Source: Ptiloglossa arizonensis
Lineage: Eukaryota; Arthropoda; Insecta; Hymenoptera; Colletidae
NCBI RefSeq assembly: GCF_051014685.1
Contig: NW_027478597.1
Span: forward strand, 186,001-250,000
Reading direction: 5' to 3'
DNA length: 64,000 nucleotides
Shown here one piece after another: positions 62,914 to 64,000 of this stretch. A model generated the notes under the pieces. The model did no database searches, had not been told where the DNA came from, and saw only the letters and a program-made list of their open reading frames with translations. Position 1 is the first letter of the stretch. Every line of letters starts with the position of its first letter. Both the position numbers and the translations under genes were made by a program.

Positions 62914-64000
62914 ACTCACTATCGCGAACGGATTGACCTAACCCAAAAATTCCTGTTGCGTGAGAAACGTAAAAACTCGCCCGATTACAACGGTTTGTGT
63001 CTTTTTTCTGCCCATTCTGGTTAACGCGTTTGGCAGCAGCAGAATTGCGAAAATTTTTTGCCTTCTCACCTTTCCTTGTCTTCAAACTCACATATCTCGC
63101 GAACGGATTGACCTAATCCAAAAATCCTAGTTGCATCTGAAAGTAAGAACCACGCCCGATTACAACGGTATGTGTATTTTTTTCCCTAGGCATTCTGGTT
63201 AAGCGTTTGGAGCAGCAGAATTGCGAAAATGTTTTGCCTTCTCTATCCATTCCTTGTCTTCAAACACCATATCTCGCGAACGGATTGACCTAACCAAAAA
63301 TTCCTGTTGCGTGTGATAGTAAAAAACTCGCCCGACTACAACGGTATGTGTATTTTTTCGCTAGCGAATTCTGGTTAAGCGTTTGGAGCAGCAGAAGTGC
63401 GAAAAAATTTGTTGTCTTCTCAACCATTCTTGCGTTCAAACTACCATATCTCGCGAACGGATGACTAACCCAAAAATTCTGTTGGTCGTGAAGTAAAAAT
63501 CTCGCCCGATTACAACGGTATTGTGTATTTTATCCCTTGCCGTTTGGTTACGGTTGGAGCAGCCGAATAGCGACAAATATGTTGTCTTCTCACCCATTCT
63601 CTTAGCTTCAAAGTCCATTATCTCGCGAACCGGATATGACCTAACCAAAAACTCCTATTGCATCTGAAAGCAGAAGCTCCGCCCGATACAACGTATGTGT
63701 ATTTTTTCGCTAGGCCATTCTGGTTAAGCGTATGGAGCAGCAGAAGTGCGAAAAATTTTTGTCTTCTCAACCATTATGGCCTTTCAACTCCACTATTCGT
63801 CCGAACGATTCCTAATCCACGTACCTAACATATACCGATTGCTGCTAAGTAGAAACTCGCCCGATTACTAAGGTTGTGAATTTTGTCCCGGCATCTCTGG
63901 TTAAGCGTTTGAGCAGCAGAATTGCGCCAAGATTTTTGCTTCAACACTTTCCTCTTGTCATAACTCCCATATCTGCGCGAACCTCGCGAACGGATTGACC
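62914..64000 (+). repeat. Degraded, indel-rich satellite at the right edge
   Basis: About six monomers with anchors still at 62,865, 63,039, 63,215, 63,391, 63,562, 63,740 and 63,916 (spacings 171-178). They carry many deletions, insertions and substitutions that worsen to the right: CTCACTATCGCG, GGATGACTAACCC, TTATGGCCTTTC, GTCCCGGCATCTCTGG. The last 30 bases hold a partial duplication (GCGAACCTCGCGAAC). The class order still follows the 29.3-30.1 kb block. Low-quality read sequence at a contig end is the likeliest cause; a naturally decayed array edge is the alternative. Confidence 0.8.

Larger units (their letters stand above)
1..64000 (+). repeat. ~177-bp satellite array, about 362 head-to-tail monomers
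   Basis: The anchor GCAGAATTGC (or GCAGAAGTGC) recurs every 176 or 177 bases, for example at 4, 181 and 357, and longer distances between identical variants are whole multiples of about 176.8 (2,651 = 15, 3,005 = 17, 7,250 = 41 monomers). All copies read in the same direction and no foreign sequence interrupts them. One typical monomer counted by hand has 74 G+C in 177 bases (42%). Monomer length near a nucleosome repeat and HOR organisation are typical of centromeric or pericentromeric satellites; that role is inferred. The family is not one I recognise. Monomers differ mostly by substitutions at shared diagnostic sites, apart from two indel-rich zones. Confidence 0.98.

Noticed and set aside
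1..64000. CRISPR array
   Set aside because: The repeat is 177 bp with no unique spacers; the whole period is repetitive and there are no cas-like genes.
1..64000. Ribosomal DNA spacer or 5S rDNA cluster
   Set aside because: No rRNA core sequence or internal control region is recognisable in the monomer, and the period is short and uniform.
1..64000. Transposon or retroelement insertions
   Set aside because: I looked for breaks in the 177-bp rhythm, terminal repeats or long non-satellite stretches and found none. Offsets between copies remain whole monomers except for small indels.
1..64000. Inverted monomers or a strand-switch point
   Set aside because: The anchors GGTTAAGCG and CTCGCGAAC read in the plus direction in every line inspected; no reverse-complement block was seen.
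1..64000. Prokaryotic or viral origin
   Set aside because: 64 kb without a gene, made of a nucleosome-length tandem repeat with HORs, is not seen in bacterial, archaeal or viral genomes that I know of.

Overview
This window is one uninterrupted eukaryotic satellite DNA array. From base 1 to base 64,000 it is a head-to-tail tandem repeat of a monomer of about 177 bp (176 and 177 bp forms), roughly 362 copies, all in the same orientation, about 42% G+C. I find no gene, no RNA gene, no transposon insertion, no inverted monomer and no unique sequence. A monomer close to one nucleosome repeat, organised in higher-order repeats (HORs) and homogenised over tens of kilobases, is the usual look of centromeric or pericentromeric satellite in animals and plants. 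I do not recognise the family and cannot name the species.

Using GCAGAATTGC as monomer position 1, the landmarks are: an A/T tract at about 11-21, a variable stretch at about 17-48, a conserved box at 52-68 (TCCCATATCTCGCGAAC), the CCTAACCC box at 76-83, an A5 tract at 84-88, a variable stretch at about 89-115, ACAACGGTATGTG at about 125, a T6 tract at 140-145, and the conserved GGCCATTCTGGTTAAGCG at 151-168. Variants at the two variable stretches, and the CGCG/CCCG choice in the box, define about six monomer classes. Their order lets HOR units be read.

Layout: 1-4,340, two copies of a 13-monomer HOR (2.3 kb); 4,341-7,930, a mosaic with 6- and 12-monomer spacings; 7,930-12,060, two copies of a 12-monomer (2,125 bp) HOR; 12,060-15,220, 2- and 5-monomer duplications; 15,220-18,880, 8-monomer (1,415 bp) and 13-monomer (2,300 bp) repeats; 18,880-22,770, the same satellite loaded with single-base indels, probably uncorrected long-read sequence; 22,771-47,640, a very homogeneous zone built from 15-, 17-, 39-41- and 89-91-monomer repetitions; 47,641-54,950, a more diverged zone with 4- and 7-monomer repeats; 54,951-62,913, a patchwork of near-identical copies of segments found earlier; 62,914-64,000, increasingly corrupted monomers.

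The points most worth attention are: a motif in most monomers that matches the CENP-B box core at 8 of 9 fixed bases, with one perfect copy at 20,251-20,267; the nested, shuffled HOR structure with recent duplications (a 531-bp tandem copy, a 2.4-kb pair 7,250 bp apart, a 1.96-kb pair 7,251 bp apart); a short gene-conversion-like patch near 56,230; and the two indel-rich zones. There are no genes here to work together; any function would be structural or centromeric.
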